Positions 25,067 through 37,407 of a DNA stretch of 64,000 nt are shown here, one piece after another (position 1 is the first letter of the stretch; each line of letters starts with the position of its first letter). This DNA is from Loxodes magnus. Its lineage: Eukaryota > Ciliophora > Karyorelictea > Loxodida > Loxodidae. The position numbers and the translations under genes are program-made. The notes under the pieces were generated by a model. That model saw only the letters and a list, made by a program, of their open reading frames with translations. It did not search any database and was not told the DNA's origin. The DNA is taken from contig CAMPDV010000365.1 of the NCBI GenBank assembly GCA_946699065.1, forward strand, positions 62,001-126,000. Reading direction: 5' to 3'.

Positions 25067-25879
25067 ATGATACTTAAATACGAAATACTACCTAACTTAT
25101 GCTATCTGAAAAGTAATTTTATCGTTCTTCAAATATTCAAAAAATACATTCTAGACTATAACATGTCTTACAATAATAAGATTACAATTTAACCTGCTTT
25201 TGATATTTAGTGAGATGACTTTTTGTTCTAGTTTGATAATAAAAGTTATGTTATTTCTTCTAAATAAAATCTAATATTTTATAGAAATCATAAAAAATAA
25301 AATGAGCTTAAGACTTTGAATGATTATGAAAGGGGAAATAAACTAACTTTAGACTAGTAGAAATAACTGATTTATATTATAACCCAAAGAATGCATAATT
25401 TAGGTAATTACAAGTGTGAAGTTCTAAATTTAAATAAACAAAAATTTGATCAAATTTAACCTTGTCCAGTGAGTAGAACTGGAAATGGCTGTCTATATGC
25501 AAATCAAAATATATGGAACATAGGAGGTTATGGACCTTAATTTAGTAAAGATATGTGATAATACGAATGCAATTTAGATAAATGAATATAGCATGATAAT
25601 TTATTTTAATAGTCACATATAGTAATGGGTTGCTTTATTAAAGAATTAGACAGTATTATAATTTTTGATGAATATAAAGATATAGATCATACAGCTATTT
25701 ACGATTTCAAGAAAATGAATCGTCACGGACCGGTTTTTCCAGAAAAGTCAGGGTGGTATCCAAATTTTCAACCTCTCTTAAAAAATATATAAATATTTAC
25801 CTGATATATGAGAGGTAAATATGTTCTTTACAAATATGATGTTAGAAGTAAAAATTGGAGTACTGATGGTGAAGATTGA
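25067..25879 (+). CDS. Kelch-like beta-propeller protein, copy 1
   Basis: 270 codons plus TGA, exactly the length of copies 3 and 4. It starts MILKYEILPNLCYLKSNF. The second half has kelch-type sequence: NIGGYGPQFSKDMWQYEC, LDKW, IIIFDEYKDIDHTAIYDFK and HGPVFPEKSGWYPNFQPL. Trp is TGA in MWQ, DKW and FTWY, but TGG in IWN and GWYP, positions where copy 4 has TGA. Kelch proteins bind partners and often serve as substrate adaptors for ubiquitin ligases; that role is only inferred. The kelch label is moderate, the gene itself certain. Confidence 0.9.
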
Positions 25880-25984
25880 TTTTAACTTTAAAACAAAATT
25901 TTTGATTTATCTAAATAATTAAAAAATAATTTTAATTTTAACTTTAAATATATATAAGCAAATAAATAGATTTTATTAAAGTGG

Positions 25985-26260
25985 CTTAGTCATAATTAAG
26001 CCAATAATGAGTAAAATAGGATACATCTTGAAAAATGACGTTATGACAGGCTACTTCTCTTAGGATTTCAAAGGCGTTTCTCACATTTCACTCCAAGTTA
26101 GATTCCAAGAAAAATAATTGCCAAAAATAAAAGTTATTACATTTCAGATCCTGAGAATCAGTCAAAGTAGAGGAGGATATAATCGATTATGGGTACTTAA
26201 CTATCCCAACCTATGAATTTATTCTTTTCTTCACTCCTCGATATATGATTTAATTTCCTG
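25985..26260 (-). CDS. Short family A, copy at 26.1 kb
   Basis: Related at protein level to 38.7-39.0 kb: FI.GW...Q...IID, then FDWFSG with Trp as TGA in both, then LAII.L. No canonical stem-loop sequence at its 3' side, but a GGCTTA/TAAGCC hairpin stands there. Start unclear; probably a fragment. Confidence 0.35.
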
Positions 26261-26299
26261 CGGTGATTTCATTTGGTAAAGCAAGAAAAAGCATAGGAA

Positions 26300-27060
26300 C
26301 CTCATCTTAATATTTCATATAGATATAATAAATTTGCTATCATATAATAAATAAAATTTTACCATATTGTACCTTTTTGAATGCATATAATAATCTTTTA
26401 TTGAGCTATATAAGCTTAGGATATAACTATTAAATGTTTAAATTACTAACATTTTTCCTATTTATCTTCAAATTTTATTTGAGTTTCATAATCACGATCT
26501 GATTATTTCAAGTTGGCATTAATATCTCTAAAATTTCGGATTGGTTTTTGTTTTAAATACTTGCTAGAAAATAAAAGACTATTTTAAAGAATGAGCGAAA
26601 CTAGTGAATTTTGTTTAATTTAATCAGTTCTTATTCTTATTAAAATTTAAGACTTAAAAGCAATTTTTTCTATCAAAAAAGAAACTTCAAAGAATCAGCT
26701 TAGATAAGCATTTAAAATGACAAAGTTAAGCAAAAGTTGCAATTTATCTTTTTAAGAAGTTGAGAAATTTTCAAAGAAGCAAAAGATCGTTATTTAATTT
26801 GACTGAATACATATATTTAAAGGAGTATGTAATTCTAATACTGTCTATAGAAGAATCTTATTGAGATTATTTTATTTAAAGATTTGATGTATTGTAAAAT
26901 AAATATGATCAAAAGCTTTATTTTTTGAGAATATGAATTTAAATATTTCAGATCTTAAATATTAATATAGCAGAAATACATAATCTGTGAATACGATGAA
27001 ATTTAATTTAAATATAAATCTAATTTTTTATTTTGGTAGCATAACTAATTATTTATATGA
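26300..27060. other. AT-rich spacer
   Basis: No recognisable gene or repeat. Confidence 0.4.
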
Positions 27061-27123
27061 CTTCTCCTTTATTTGAAGATTCACGTATTAGTTTATAAGA
27101 AGTCTCAAGAATCCTAGTAAAGG

Positions 27124-27450
27124 TCATTGAAACCGTCCATTTTCTTCTCTAGATTCGTATTCTTGAACAACATATCTGTGGCTGCTAATCAAGCCTTTCT
27201 TTACTGTTGGAATTTTTATTCCAATCTCAGTCCTTTCCAAATATTTGTTTCGTTCTTCTTTTTTTGAATATCTATTATTTGCTAGAGTAACTAGTCTCCA
27301 CCAATTATTTTTTCCTATAAAAATCACTTTCAGATGTACAATAAATCTTGGGTAAGCTTATCACAATTTTTTATTTTCACAACTTTGAAATTTTTTTGTA
27401 TCTCCAACAATTCCATTTTGTGTACCCTTATCGTCTACAAATCCAACAAG
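27124..27450 (-). CDS. Possible small protein ending at TGA
   Basis: A minus-strand frame free of TAA/TAG/TGA for about 67 codons (WWRLVTLANNRYSKKEERN; HRYVVQEYESREENGRFQ) ends at TGA 27126-27124. It extends 5' with FVDDKGTQNGIVGDTKKF. Two other frames also read plausibly. No family recognised. Confidence 0.3.
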
Positions 27451-27499
27451 TAATAAACAAAATTATTTAAAAATCTTAGGCAAATAAATATTTCATCTT

Positions 27500-29390
27500 A
27501 CTAATCTTAAATTTAGTTAAAACTTTACTTTTAATTTATTAAATTTTAATATCATAACCCTATTACTATCTTAAATAGTTTTATTAAAGTTAAGAAAGTA
27601 AATCGAATGATGACAAATAAAAAAAGAAGTCTTATAAAAATCAATAAAGAGTATATTAAAGTCATCTCGTTCTCTCAGGTTCTTCACTATATTTAATCTT
27701 TATTATTCTTATTCCAAACCTTTTTTTAATCTTTCACATCTAAACTTTTTTATTACTTGTCTATAAAAAATATCTTTTTAATTAGAAAAATCTAAAAGAT
27801 TAAGCATATATAAGATTCACTACAATGCTTTTAACTCGGCTTCTCCTTAAATGCTATACCTTGTGATTACCTAATTTATAAAGACCAAATCCACCGAAAT
27901 TACATTTAAAAAAATATATTATGTTTACAATTTTTAAAGTTCAATCTAATTTTGAAAAGCAAGGACTTCCTAACAGAAGGTAGTGCCATGTGTAGTCCAA
28001 TATAAACAGAGTATTTGATAGAAAGAAATGATAATTTTCTAAAAGAGCACTAATCTACTTCAATAGATAATATAATCAAAATAATATTTTTTCTTCAGAG
28101 AAACTTTTCTCTTAACTCTATTTTTGAATACTTTAGACTAAAATAAAATTTTTTGGTTGATCATTTTGAATCTCAATCTTATTATTAAAAAATTACAATA
28201 ATTGACACCAAAAAAATGAGTTAAATAAATGAAATTAAATAAAAATGGGCAAAACTTATAGTAATATACTCAGAATTAAAAGCTAAAAAGATCAAAAATA
28301 TTACTACTTAATCAAAATATTCTGATTAAATAATTAAAGTTAAAATAAAATTTAGAAGAAAATCATTACATCAGAAAGTTTGGTATAATTATCTGCTTGA
28401 AAATAATTAAATATATACTTTAAAAGAGATTTAAAATACTCAAAATGTTTAATCGGTGTTTAAATTACAACTTAGAATTATTTCCAGATTCAAAATTTGC
28501 ATCCACTATTTTTTATCTTTTCGTTAATATGAAAGAATAAATTTTTATTGGAGGTTACATAAAAGTGAATTTTTATTTTATTACTATTGCTTCAATAATT
28601 TTAAATCTTGGGTAAAATAAAATTTACCTTTGTTGCAAGATTTTATAAAGAAAAAAATGAATTTTAGGAGCAAATTTTTAATGTATTCAAAAAGAAGGAT
28701 GATTTTTGCATATTTTAAAAGTTAAAGTAAAAATTCTGTTTATAAAATAATGCGAAAATTTTAACAAACATATTTCCTTAAAAAATTCTAAGTTTTTTGC
28801 GAATTTTTAAATAAGTTAGATTTTACAAGAAATACTATTTTTGATTAATTAGGATTCTAAGCTTACTAAATTTTCAAGATGGCAAAATAATTTAATTTTA
28901 AAGTAGAAAAGCTTTTTGAATCTAAAGTTTTATCTAAATTATTTTCCGTTAATTTTCCACAAAATTATTTTCTTATTTATTAAATAATATTTCGTAAATA
29001 GAAAAAATACGGATTTATAGAGTAAGAAACTATTTAGTAAAAAATAAATTTGGCTTAAAAATTAAAATTTTTATAAAGTCATATTTTCTTCATCTATTTT
29101 AATAGATATTTTAAATTATTTTTAGTTTAAATATCTTAATCATATTAGTTAAAGCACTTTAAAAATTTGATTCATTTTCTCATTTAAGTTAAGTTTATTT
29201 CTGTAAAAGTGAACCTTTTGAGTTTTTCTTTTCAAATAAATGATCATTATATAATGCTATGAAAAAGGCAAAATTCTTGAATATTTTGCTTAGTCTTCAT
29301 TAAAAAATTATATTCTATTAAAATAAAGATTTTGAATTAACATCATTTTTATTACATTTTTTTGAGAAAATAAAAATTAAATTAACGAGA
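27500..29390. other. Long AT-rich spacer
   Basis: No gene, tRNA or repeat identified. Confidence 0.45.
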
Positions 29391-29394
29391 AATT

Positions 29395-29720
29395 AAAGTT
29401 GTTCTAAAACTCAGGATTTTGGACTTGCAGAAGTCAGTAATTACAAACCACAGTATTCTCATGAGAAGCTGTGTTTGAGGATTAATCTTCTTCATCTAAT
29501 CTTATGCCAGTGCCAAGTCACCATTGACTCTGCAATTCATTGCAGATATTGTGAAAGATTAGGCTCTAATCGTCCTTATCGCAGCCTCAACTTTCCGGAA
29601 TAATTAAATAGACACATCACCACAAGAAATGATCTAAAGGGCAGAATAGCTTAAAATTATGATATTTTATTTGGCTCCTTGTATAATTTCCCTTCAATGC
29701 CATATTGAGTAAAATAAAAA
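29395..29720 (+). CDS. Coding-like GC-richer island, unknown
   Basis: Higher GC than the surroundings. One plus frame reads SAKSPLTLQFIADIVKDQA then LIVLIAASTFRNNQ, a believable helical/hydrophobic protein segment. It also contains a CTGCAAT/ATTGCAG hairpin. No homolog in the window, no start or stop assigned. Confidence 0.25.
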
Positions 29721-30295
29721 TTATAAATAATTTTCATTTTTTTTGTATATTTAATTTAAAAAAAATCCCTCAATGTTGCTTAAACAATCAAGAAATAAAA
29801 TTCAAAAATTTTAATTTATTAATAACCAAAATAAATAAAGATCATACCTCTATAATTAATTAATCTATTAACTAAATTTTATTAAAGCAATAAAAGTTTA
29901 CTAAACCCATTTTTTTTATTTTTTCTTCTTATTTATTTCAAAAAAATAAACGTAATTTAACCTAAAAAAAGATAAACATATTTATGTTTCAAAATATAAT
30001 CATATATCAAATATCAAATACTAAGCTATTTTTTGATTATCTAATTATTAAAGAAAGAGATACTTAATCCTATTACTTATTTAAACCTTTATTTAAGTTT
30101 TAAGAATTAATTATTCTTGATAATTTTTTTATTCATATTGTAGCTTTTTTATTTAATTGCTAGATTTAAAATATCTAGTTCTCAGTATATTTTATAAATA
30201 TAACTCTTATAGTTTTTCCTACTTTATTTAATCTATTTTAAATCTAAATTTATTTAAAAAAATTGATTAATAAAATGTTCAACTTATTAAAAATG

Positions 30296-31113
30296 TTAGT
30301 CATCCATACAAAGGTTATTCCAGGTTCTAGCTTTAACTTCATATTTATAAAATTCATAGTTTTTGTTTACTATGCATCAAGTATAGATTGTTTATTCATA
30401 TAAAAAAGGATTGAAATTAAGGTACCTTCCTGATTTACTTGGAAATACAGGGCCATGATTAAATATATTTTTAAAATCATAAATAGCTGTATGATTTATG
30501 TCTTACTATTCATCGAATATTATAATAGTGTTTAGATCTGAACTAAATCTACTCATCACTATGTGAGATTTTTTAAACATATTATCATGCTATACTCATT
30601 AATCTAGATTACTTTCATATTTTCACATATCTTTACTATATTTTGGTCCATAACCACCAATATTATAAACGCTGTGATTAGCATATGCACAACTATTTCC
30701 TACTCTACTTACGGGGCTTGGTTTTTTTATTTAAAACTTACATTTTTTAAATTGAAAGCTTCACATTAATAATTATCATAAGAATACATTTTAGTACTTA
30801 TTAAATAAAGAAGATTTTGCTACTCATCAAAAGCCAATTTCATTCCATACTTGTAGGTATTTAAAATCTTTTATTCTTGCATACTTTTTCCCTTTTTAAA
30901 AAATAAAAGGTTGTCATTTGTTGAAATTACAAAATCATTATTATTGAACTAAAGCAAAAATTTATCTTATGAGTTTTTTATTTAGGAATCCTTAATTAGC
31001 ATCTTCTTTCTAGAAACATTGAAGTTCATTATTTTTTTTCTAATTGATACTAAAACTATAAAATTATTATGAAGGTAACATAAATTTGGTAATATCTCGT
31101 ATTTAATAACCAT
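30296..31113 (-). pseudogene. Kelch-like protein, copy 2, frameshifted
   Basis: Homolog of copies 1, 3 and 4 from ATG 31113 (MVIKYEILPNLCYL). It keeps NSCAYANHSVYNIGGYGPKY and YDFKNIFNHGPVFPSKSG. The length is 818 nt against 819 expected for one extra codon: the first and second halves are one base out of register, at the A-run just before the PSPVSR segment (about 30720). The end position has TAA (30298-30296) where the paralogs have TGA. It is either a decaying gene or an assembly indel in a homopolymer. Confidence 0.8.
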
Positions 31114-31396
31114 CAAAGGTAAGTGAGTGAAAACTATTTCTGCTTGCATATTATTTTAGAGTTTCAAAGAATTTCTTAAAAAAATGAGGCTTATGAATTA
31201 GTTTTATTTGCTTAATTTCTTGCTATACATTTTATGATCTTAAGTCTTAATAAATTGAAGTCAAATAAATATAAAAGAATTGAACGGAAAAATTAATTTT
31301 ATTGTATTAGTTAGAAAAATAAGTAATTTTATTCAAATTACTCAATCATAACTGAAATGAAAACTAGATATTATTATAGGAGTAGAGAGACAAGGA

Positions 31397-31840
31397 ATGA
31401 AACTATTTGATTTAATATGAGGAACGGCAAAATTCCAGAAATTCATTAGAACCTAAGAAGAGTAAAAAAGAGCTAAAGCTGACTTGATAATAAAAGATTA
31501 TTTCAAAGATATATTAGAAAAAAGGAAAAGAGGATAAATAGAAATGAAAATTGAATGAAAAAGAGAAATAAGAAAAGACTATAGAGCAGGAAAAGGATAA
31601 TTTTTATAAGTGTATAAAAGCTTGATCAAGAAGAAAAGAATTAGAAATGAAAATTAGTAAGATATGTAAGAAAAAATAAATTAAGCTTGCAATAAAGATC
31701 TAATAAACCAAAGATAGATAGAAGACAGAAGAACAAAAGTTAGCATTGAGGAAAGTGAGGAAGATATGTAACTAATAAGAGAAGAATTTCTATTACCTGA
31801 AGGCTTACTTGAAGAAATGGACATATATTGAGATATGTAA
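31397..31840 (+). CDS. Unrecognised acidic helical protein followed by the stem-loop
   Basis: The frame from ATG 31397 reads MKLFDLIWGTAKFQKFIRTQ, later RQIEDRRTKVSIEESEEDMQ and EEFLLPEGLLEEMDIYWDM. It meets TAA at 31838-31840, and the stem-loop (31839-31878) begins within one base of that codon. The same frame remains open further 5'. No family recognised. If TAA terminates here, the stem-loop is the start of the 3' UTR. Confidence 0.4.
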
Positions 31841-31878
31841 AGAGCTGCGCACCAACGAGGTGCTACGCGCTCTATAAT
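31839..31878 (+). repeat. Conserved 3' stem-loop (copy 4)
   Basis: Best-paired copy: GCACC-AACGA-GGTGC inner hairpin within an AGAGC/GCTCT outer stem. It abuts an in-frame TAA of the preceding coding-like region. Confidence 0.85.
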
Positions 31879-31889
31879 CAAATTTATTT

Positions 31890-34110
31890 ATTTATTACTA
31901 GAATCTAAAGTCAAGTGTTATAAAAATGGTTTTTACTGTTTGATTATTAATTATACTTCATAATTCGAAACACAATTTAAGCATCTAAAGATTTACATTA
32001 CTTTTTATATGCTCTTGATTTTGAAGATTGTATTTCAATATAAATAAAATAAAAGAAAATTTAAAATCTTTCACATCTGACAAAAAATACTCTATTTTTA
32101 ACTTTTTATCAGAAAAAAATTAATTATCTTTTATTTTAGTACTTTTAAAGTAACTAAATTTTTATTCTTTTTCGATAAATTTAAAAAATTATGCACTTAT
32201 AATATTCGATTTGCTTTTTATGGAATATTATAAAATGAAATTTTATTTCAAATATTTATTTTAAAGAACAATATTTATAACTATAATTATTCTTAAATTC
32301 TTTTTAAATAATAATAATAATCAATTAATGCGATTTCACCTATATTTGATTCATCACGAATTAAAAGTTAAGTGCTGATATGCTTTCCGTCAGCTCTTCG
32401 CTTTGGTTGAATTATACTTATAATTAATCGATTCTGATATTCTCTACCTACTTATTTTCAGTTATTTGTACCTTTTTATTAATCATCAGGTATTAAATTT
32501 TTCTCTCGAGCTCTTATGCTTCTCTTAAAAGTTTAAAATGTTCTTATTTCCCCAATTTTGAGGTCTTAAAAAATTGCTCACCGACTATAGTTTGGCTGAA
32601 ATGAATCCTTTTAAGTAAAACTTTTATCAAGACATTTTCCATTTTATATATGATAATATATTAATTTCACTATTACTCTTTTTTTATTATTCTGCTAGTA
32701 TTGTATAAACAAGATACTTAATACAAGGAATTTATTACAATTGCAAAAAAAAAGTTTTTAATTTTTCTAAATTGATAAAATATTTTTTAACTAAAGGATT
32801 ATCTAACTAACTAATTAAATAATTAGCATTCTACAAATTAAAATTTTTTGCAATAAAAAAAATACTCATTTCTCAGATTTTATTGGAAAGAGAATATTCA
32901 AATTAAAAAATATTCATTTTTAATATTTTTTAGCAGTGAAAAAGCTAAATAATCAGGTTAAAAAATATTATAAAATTTAAGTATATTTTTCCTCAGTGCT
33001 ATAAGAAAAGCTTTAATGCATTTTAAACTTAAACTTAAAAACATTTGGAGGAATCTTAAAAATCAGAGTGTTCTTTCATTTAAAGAATTTTCATTGTATT
33101 AAGGAAAAAATCATCACATTCTCTTCTCATTTCCTTCTGTATACAAATATGTTATCTTTACAACTATCTATAAAAAAAAGTAATCTTATTCTTAAAGAAA
33201 GTTGAAATATAAGTTTGAAATGCCATGTATTCTGTCTAACTTCTAGAAAGTTAATTATTATATACTTAATCGTAAAATATCAGCGCATTTTTATGAAGAT
33301 TCTCGATCTTTTACTTTAATATTCTCTCAAATAATTATTACTGCCATTCCATTAAATGATTCAAATTATTATACTCTCAATATATACAATGCGAGTTGTT
33401 AACTAGAAAATGATGATTTTATAACTATTTTAAAGTAAGATTGAAATTTATATTTTCAATAATAATAACTTCTTAACTATATTCATTATTAAACTTTACA
33501 TATTTTATTACTGGGATTCATTTAAAATTTCTACAAGTCAAATTAATTAAATAATTTCATAAGTTAAACAATAATAGGTAAAAAAGCATTTTTGCTCTGA
33601 GTTTTATGCTAGAGGTTTTGAGTGGTTCAGACTAAAATATTTTGGAAAGGACTAAAAAGTTTTTTTGGCTAAAATGAATAAAATAAAGTGAAGAAAGTTT
33701 TTTGTAATCTTTACTCTTCACCTAAAAAATCAACCATATAAAGCATTATATAAAGTTTTATTATATGATATATTTAGTTTTTTCTTAATTTTTTATTCTA
33801 AAATTAACAAGAAAAAAAATAATGAAATATATTTATTCAGTTATAAGAAAAAATTCAGGAAAAGAGTAATTATTAATCTTTTGTTCAGTTAAACTTTTTA
33901 GTAAAAAATCCTTTTTTTTCCATTTTTTTTCAAATTTTCAAGAATTTTCTTTTTAATACTTTCTATTTGTTCTTTATTCAATAACTAGGTTTATTAATTA
34001 GTTTAATACTTTCTACTAATATAAAATGTAGAAACTTTTAAGGTTAAATTAATGCAAAAATCATCATTTTTTTAGAAAATTATAGAGGTTATTTTAAGGA
34101 GTTATATTAT
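31890..34110. other. Long AT-rich spacer
   Basis: No gene or repeat identified. Confidence 0.45.
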
Positions 34111-34114
34111 AATT

Positions 34115-34390
34115 TAAATAGGGAGGAGTCAATTCTCTATCTATTTAAAATCTGATTTCAGAACAACCTTCTGTGGAGTGAAGGATAAATCTTCTGCAGT
34201 GCTAGTCTCAAATTGAAGGCACTGCAAGAGGCAAGAAGGACTTCAAGGAGGTAAGTTTCACGCTTTAGTGCTAATGCTTTGTAATATTGGACGAAAATAT
34301 TTTCTCAGATAGCTTACCGACTTAAATCCGGAGAAAATAAAAAATTAAGGGCAACTAGCGCAAGAGAAGGAAATTCTAAAGACATGGTAA
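34115..34390 (+). CDS. Coding-like GC-richer island, unknown
   Basis: One frame reads NLISEQPSVEWRINLLQ and later VILDENIFSDSLPTQIRRKQ, with possible splice-like GTAAGT at about 34250. A TGCAGTGC/GCACTGCA inverted repeat lies inside. The sequence after it (CAAATAAAGGTGAA at about 34430) recurs after the gene at 38.2 kb. Not recognised. Confidence 0.25.
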
Positions 34391-34589
34391 TTTTTTATTT
34401 TTAAACTTTTAATTGATGGCGAATCAAATAAAGGTGAAGGTACTTTAATTAATTGATTTATAAAGTTATTTTAATAAAAATATATTAACTTAAAACAAGA
34501 ATTTTACTTTTGTTTACTTATTTAAGAAAATAATGAAAATACACAAAAATTTTTGAATTTATTATTAAAATAAATAACGAAGAGCTATC

Positions 34590-34885
34590 CTCCAACTGAG
34601 ACTGACTTAAGATCTGGTACCAGGAAATATTTATGGACGAAGAATTGCATAAGAACTTTGGAAGGAGTCAAGAGAAAAGACAAAGACTGAAGAGGAATCA
34701 AGTAATCTTATTGACAAAAGACGCCAGATTTAAAGATCTCTTAGAGAGCATTCTGATAACGACTCTATAGATGAAAAGACTCACAAAAAAACGTTAGCAC
34801 TGTGGAAGACTTCAGAAAAAAAAATTTACTTTAAAAATCTTTATTAAAGAGCTGCACGCCGTTAAGGCGCTACGTACTTTCTAAT
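34590..34885 (+). CDS. Short family C, copy 1, ending in stem-loop
   Basis: The frame reads MDEELHKNFGRSQEKRQRLK, then RFKDLLESILITTLQM. The second copy (53215-52897, minus) has CEDLNKNLGRSQ in register. Several differences between the two are third-position (GGA/GGC, AGT/AGC, AAC/AAT), supporting a selected protein. The body is followed directly by stem-loop copy 5 (34846-34885). Function unknown. Confidence 0.4.
34846..34885 (+). repeat. Conserved 3' stem-loop (copy 5, compensated)
   Basis: The inner stem is CGCC-GTTAA-GGCG in place of GCACC-AACGA-GGTGC, and the outer stem AAAG/CTTT in place of AGAG/CTCT. Pairing is kept although both strands changed. Confidence 0.7.
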
Positions 34886-35508
34886 CTTTTTTAATTATTA
34901 TTATTATCTTATAGACAAATAAAACTTAACTAAAACAATAAAAAATTCAAATATTTTACGATATTAAATATAAAAAGTAAAAAACCTTCTTATTAAAAGA
35001 GAATACAAACAGTCAAAAATTACATGCATTTTAAGATTAGAAATATAATTACGTAAATATTTTGATTTTTATCTTAAAAGTAAAAATTATATTTTATTGC
35101 TTTATAAATGTATAAATATTTAAAAATAATGAAATAAGATAAAAAAATAAAGATAAAAATAATATTTCAGTTAAAAAAAGTTTTTATTTTAAGAACACTT
35201 ATGATATACATATAGCGAGTTAAAAAAGTTTAATAATTTACTAAAATATAATAGTTTATTATGTTTATTCAATGGTTTTATTAATATTTAAAAATTCTAA
35301 ATTTTTTACATTTTTTTAAAATCAGTTTGTATGAAAAAAAGATTAAAGAAAAAAATTCAACAAATTTTATGTTTAACAACATAAAAAGAAACATTTTTTA
35401 ATGTTTGGCTTTATGTAAAAGATAATCTTTTTTAATTCATCTAATTTTAAATTTTTTTCAACATAAAGTAAAAAAGTAAAAAAAACTAAATTTCTATTTT
35501 TTATAAAT

Positions 35509-37407
35509 ATGGGATCTTTATGTTTAAAAAAAAGCTAGTAAGAAGAATAATACATTTCTTAATAAGAAAAATAATCCGAAGAAATAGTTAAATATTTGGA
35601 TGCCGAACCAAAAAAAGTATTAAATACTTTAACATTAGTAGGATTATAAAATTTAGGACATACTTGTTGGATGAATTCTGGTTTGTAATGTCTTTTACAT
35701 ACAACTCCACTTGTTGAATACTTTCTATCAACTCAATGAGAAAAAGATTTAAACACTTAAAATAAGTTTGGAACTGGAGGAGTTTTGACTAAAGAATTCG
35801 CAAATATTATTTAATCTACAGTTAACTCACAGAAAGTCTCTTTCAGTCCAACTAGCTTCCAGTAAAAACTCTTAGACTTTGTTCCTTAATTCACTTTAGG
35901 AAATCGACATGATTCCCAATAATTTATTAACTTCCTACTCGATGCTTTACATGAAGATCTTAATAGAATAACAGAAAAACCTTATATAGAAGGATAACCA
36001 AGTGAAGGAAGACCTGATGAAGAAGTTGCTTAAGAATGTTGAAAAAGATATTTAAAGAGAAATGATTCAAAAATAGTAGAGTTAATGCATGGACAAATAA
36101 AATCAAGCTTGAAATGTGATTAATGCAAAAAAAAATCAGTAATATTCGATCCTTTTTAACTACTTTGTGTAGAAATACCTAAAGAGAAAGATTAAAACTT
36201 TGAGATAACATATTTCCCATAGAAATTCGAAGATTCTATTTATAAGTTAAAAATAACTTTGTTAACTCACTAAAATAAAGAAGATTTAAAGGAAATATTT
36301 TTTGAAAAGGTTCGGTTTGAAAATAAAGAAAATATTTTATTCATTTCAAGAAACGAGAAAAATGATTTTGAGACTTACTAAGTTCTAAAAAAATTTCCAC
36401 CTAATTAAAAGAAACTCTATATTTAAGCTTATGAAATTTAATCCTAAAATTAAAAAATTTTCAGAACTTTCATTCAGTTCCAAAACTAGCCAGAACTACT
36501 GAGTAATGATTATTGCAATCCTAAAGATTTATTAGATTGATATGAAATGATAGATCTATAAATTAATTAATATCCCATTTTTGATTAAGTTATTAATTCT
36601 TAATATTTTTCCTATCTAAAAGAAGAAGAAAAAGAAAGTTTAATTAATGAGAACATTGAAATATTTTTAGTTTCCGAAAACGTTCAAAACTCTATCATTT
36701 ATTAGATTAACTAAGAATAGTTACCATTAAATAAACAGTAAAAGCAAACATAACTTTGCGTTTTTTGTAGTTCTTAAAACTGCGAGAAAGGTCATTAAAT
36801 TACGTAAAATTCATCAGAAACAATACTGGATTTTCTCTAAAAAGGAATATTTAGATTGAAAGTTATATTTCGTAAAACTAATATAAATCTAGATATGAAT
36901 TTTGAAAAGAGAAAAACCATAAGTATTGACTAAATTAAACTAGCTAAAGAAGATAATAAAATTACTCTTTATGATTGCTTTAGAGCCTTATAACTAGAGG
37001 AATATTTAGAAGGAGAAAATACATTTAAATGTAAGACATGTCAGATGAACAAGAATGGAATTAAACGCTTAAAACTGTATAAATTACCTGAAATATTTAT
37101 AGTTTATATCAAAAGATTTAAATATAGTAATTATAAAGATAATATCATTGAAAAAAATGATACCGAAGTATTATATGAAGAGGAAATGGATTTGAAAGAT
37201 TTCCTACCAAAGAATCATCCAGACTCAAAATATGAATTATATGCAGTGAATATTCACATAGGAACAGTAAATGGAGGACAATATTTGGCTTATGCAAAAG
37301 TAGATTAAAAATGGTATAGCTTCGAAGATAATTCCGTAAATAGTATCTAAAATGTTCAAAGTTCTAATGCTTACGCACTTTATTACCAGAGGAAAAAGCA
37401 AAATTGA
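35509..37407 (+). CDS. Ubiquitin-specific protease paralog D, likely catalytically dead
   Basis: Complete 632-codon intronless frame, ATG 35509 to TGA 37405-37407. The N-terminus MGSLCLKKS predicts myristoylation and palmitoylation. Cys box is GLQNLGHTCWMNSG: Cys is kept, but the oxyanion-side Asn is His. Gln box is GNRHDSQQFINFLLDA. A central insert of about 250 residues carries CVFCSSQNCEKGH (CX2CX4CX3H). The second thumb pair is CKTC. The His box is GGQY, so the catalytic His is Gln; QKWYSFEDNS follows. It ends YYQRKKQN then TGA. Trp in STQW and QECW is TGA. With a long intact frame but no catalytic His it is probably a pseudo-deubiquitinase that binds ubiquitin or partners. Confidence 0.93.

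Noticed and set aside
25400-25800. TLDc-domain (oxidation-resistance) protein
   Set aside because: GG-Y-x-x-W-type spacing and D-x-x-W-x-Y-E-C with L-D-K-W fit kelch better; TLDc-specific order was not seen.
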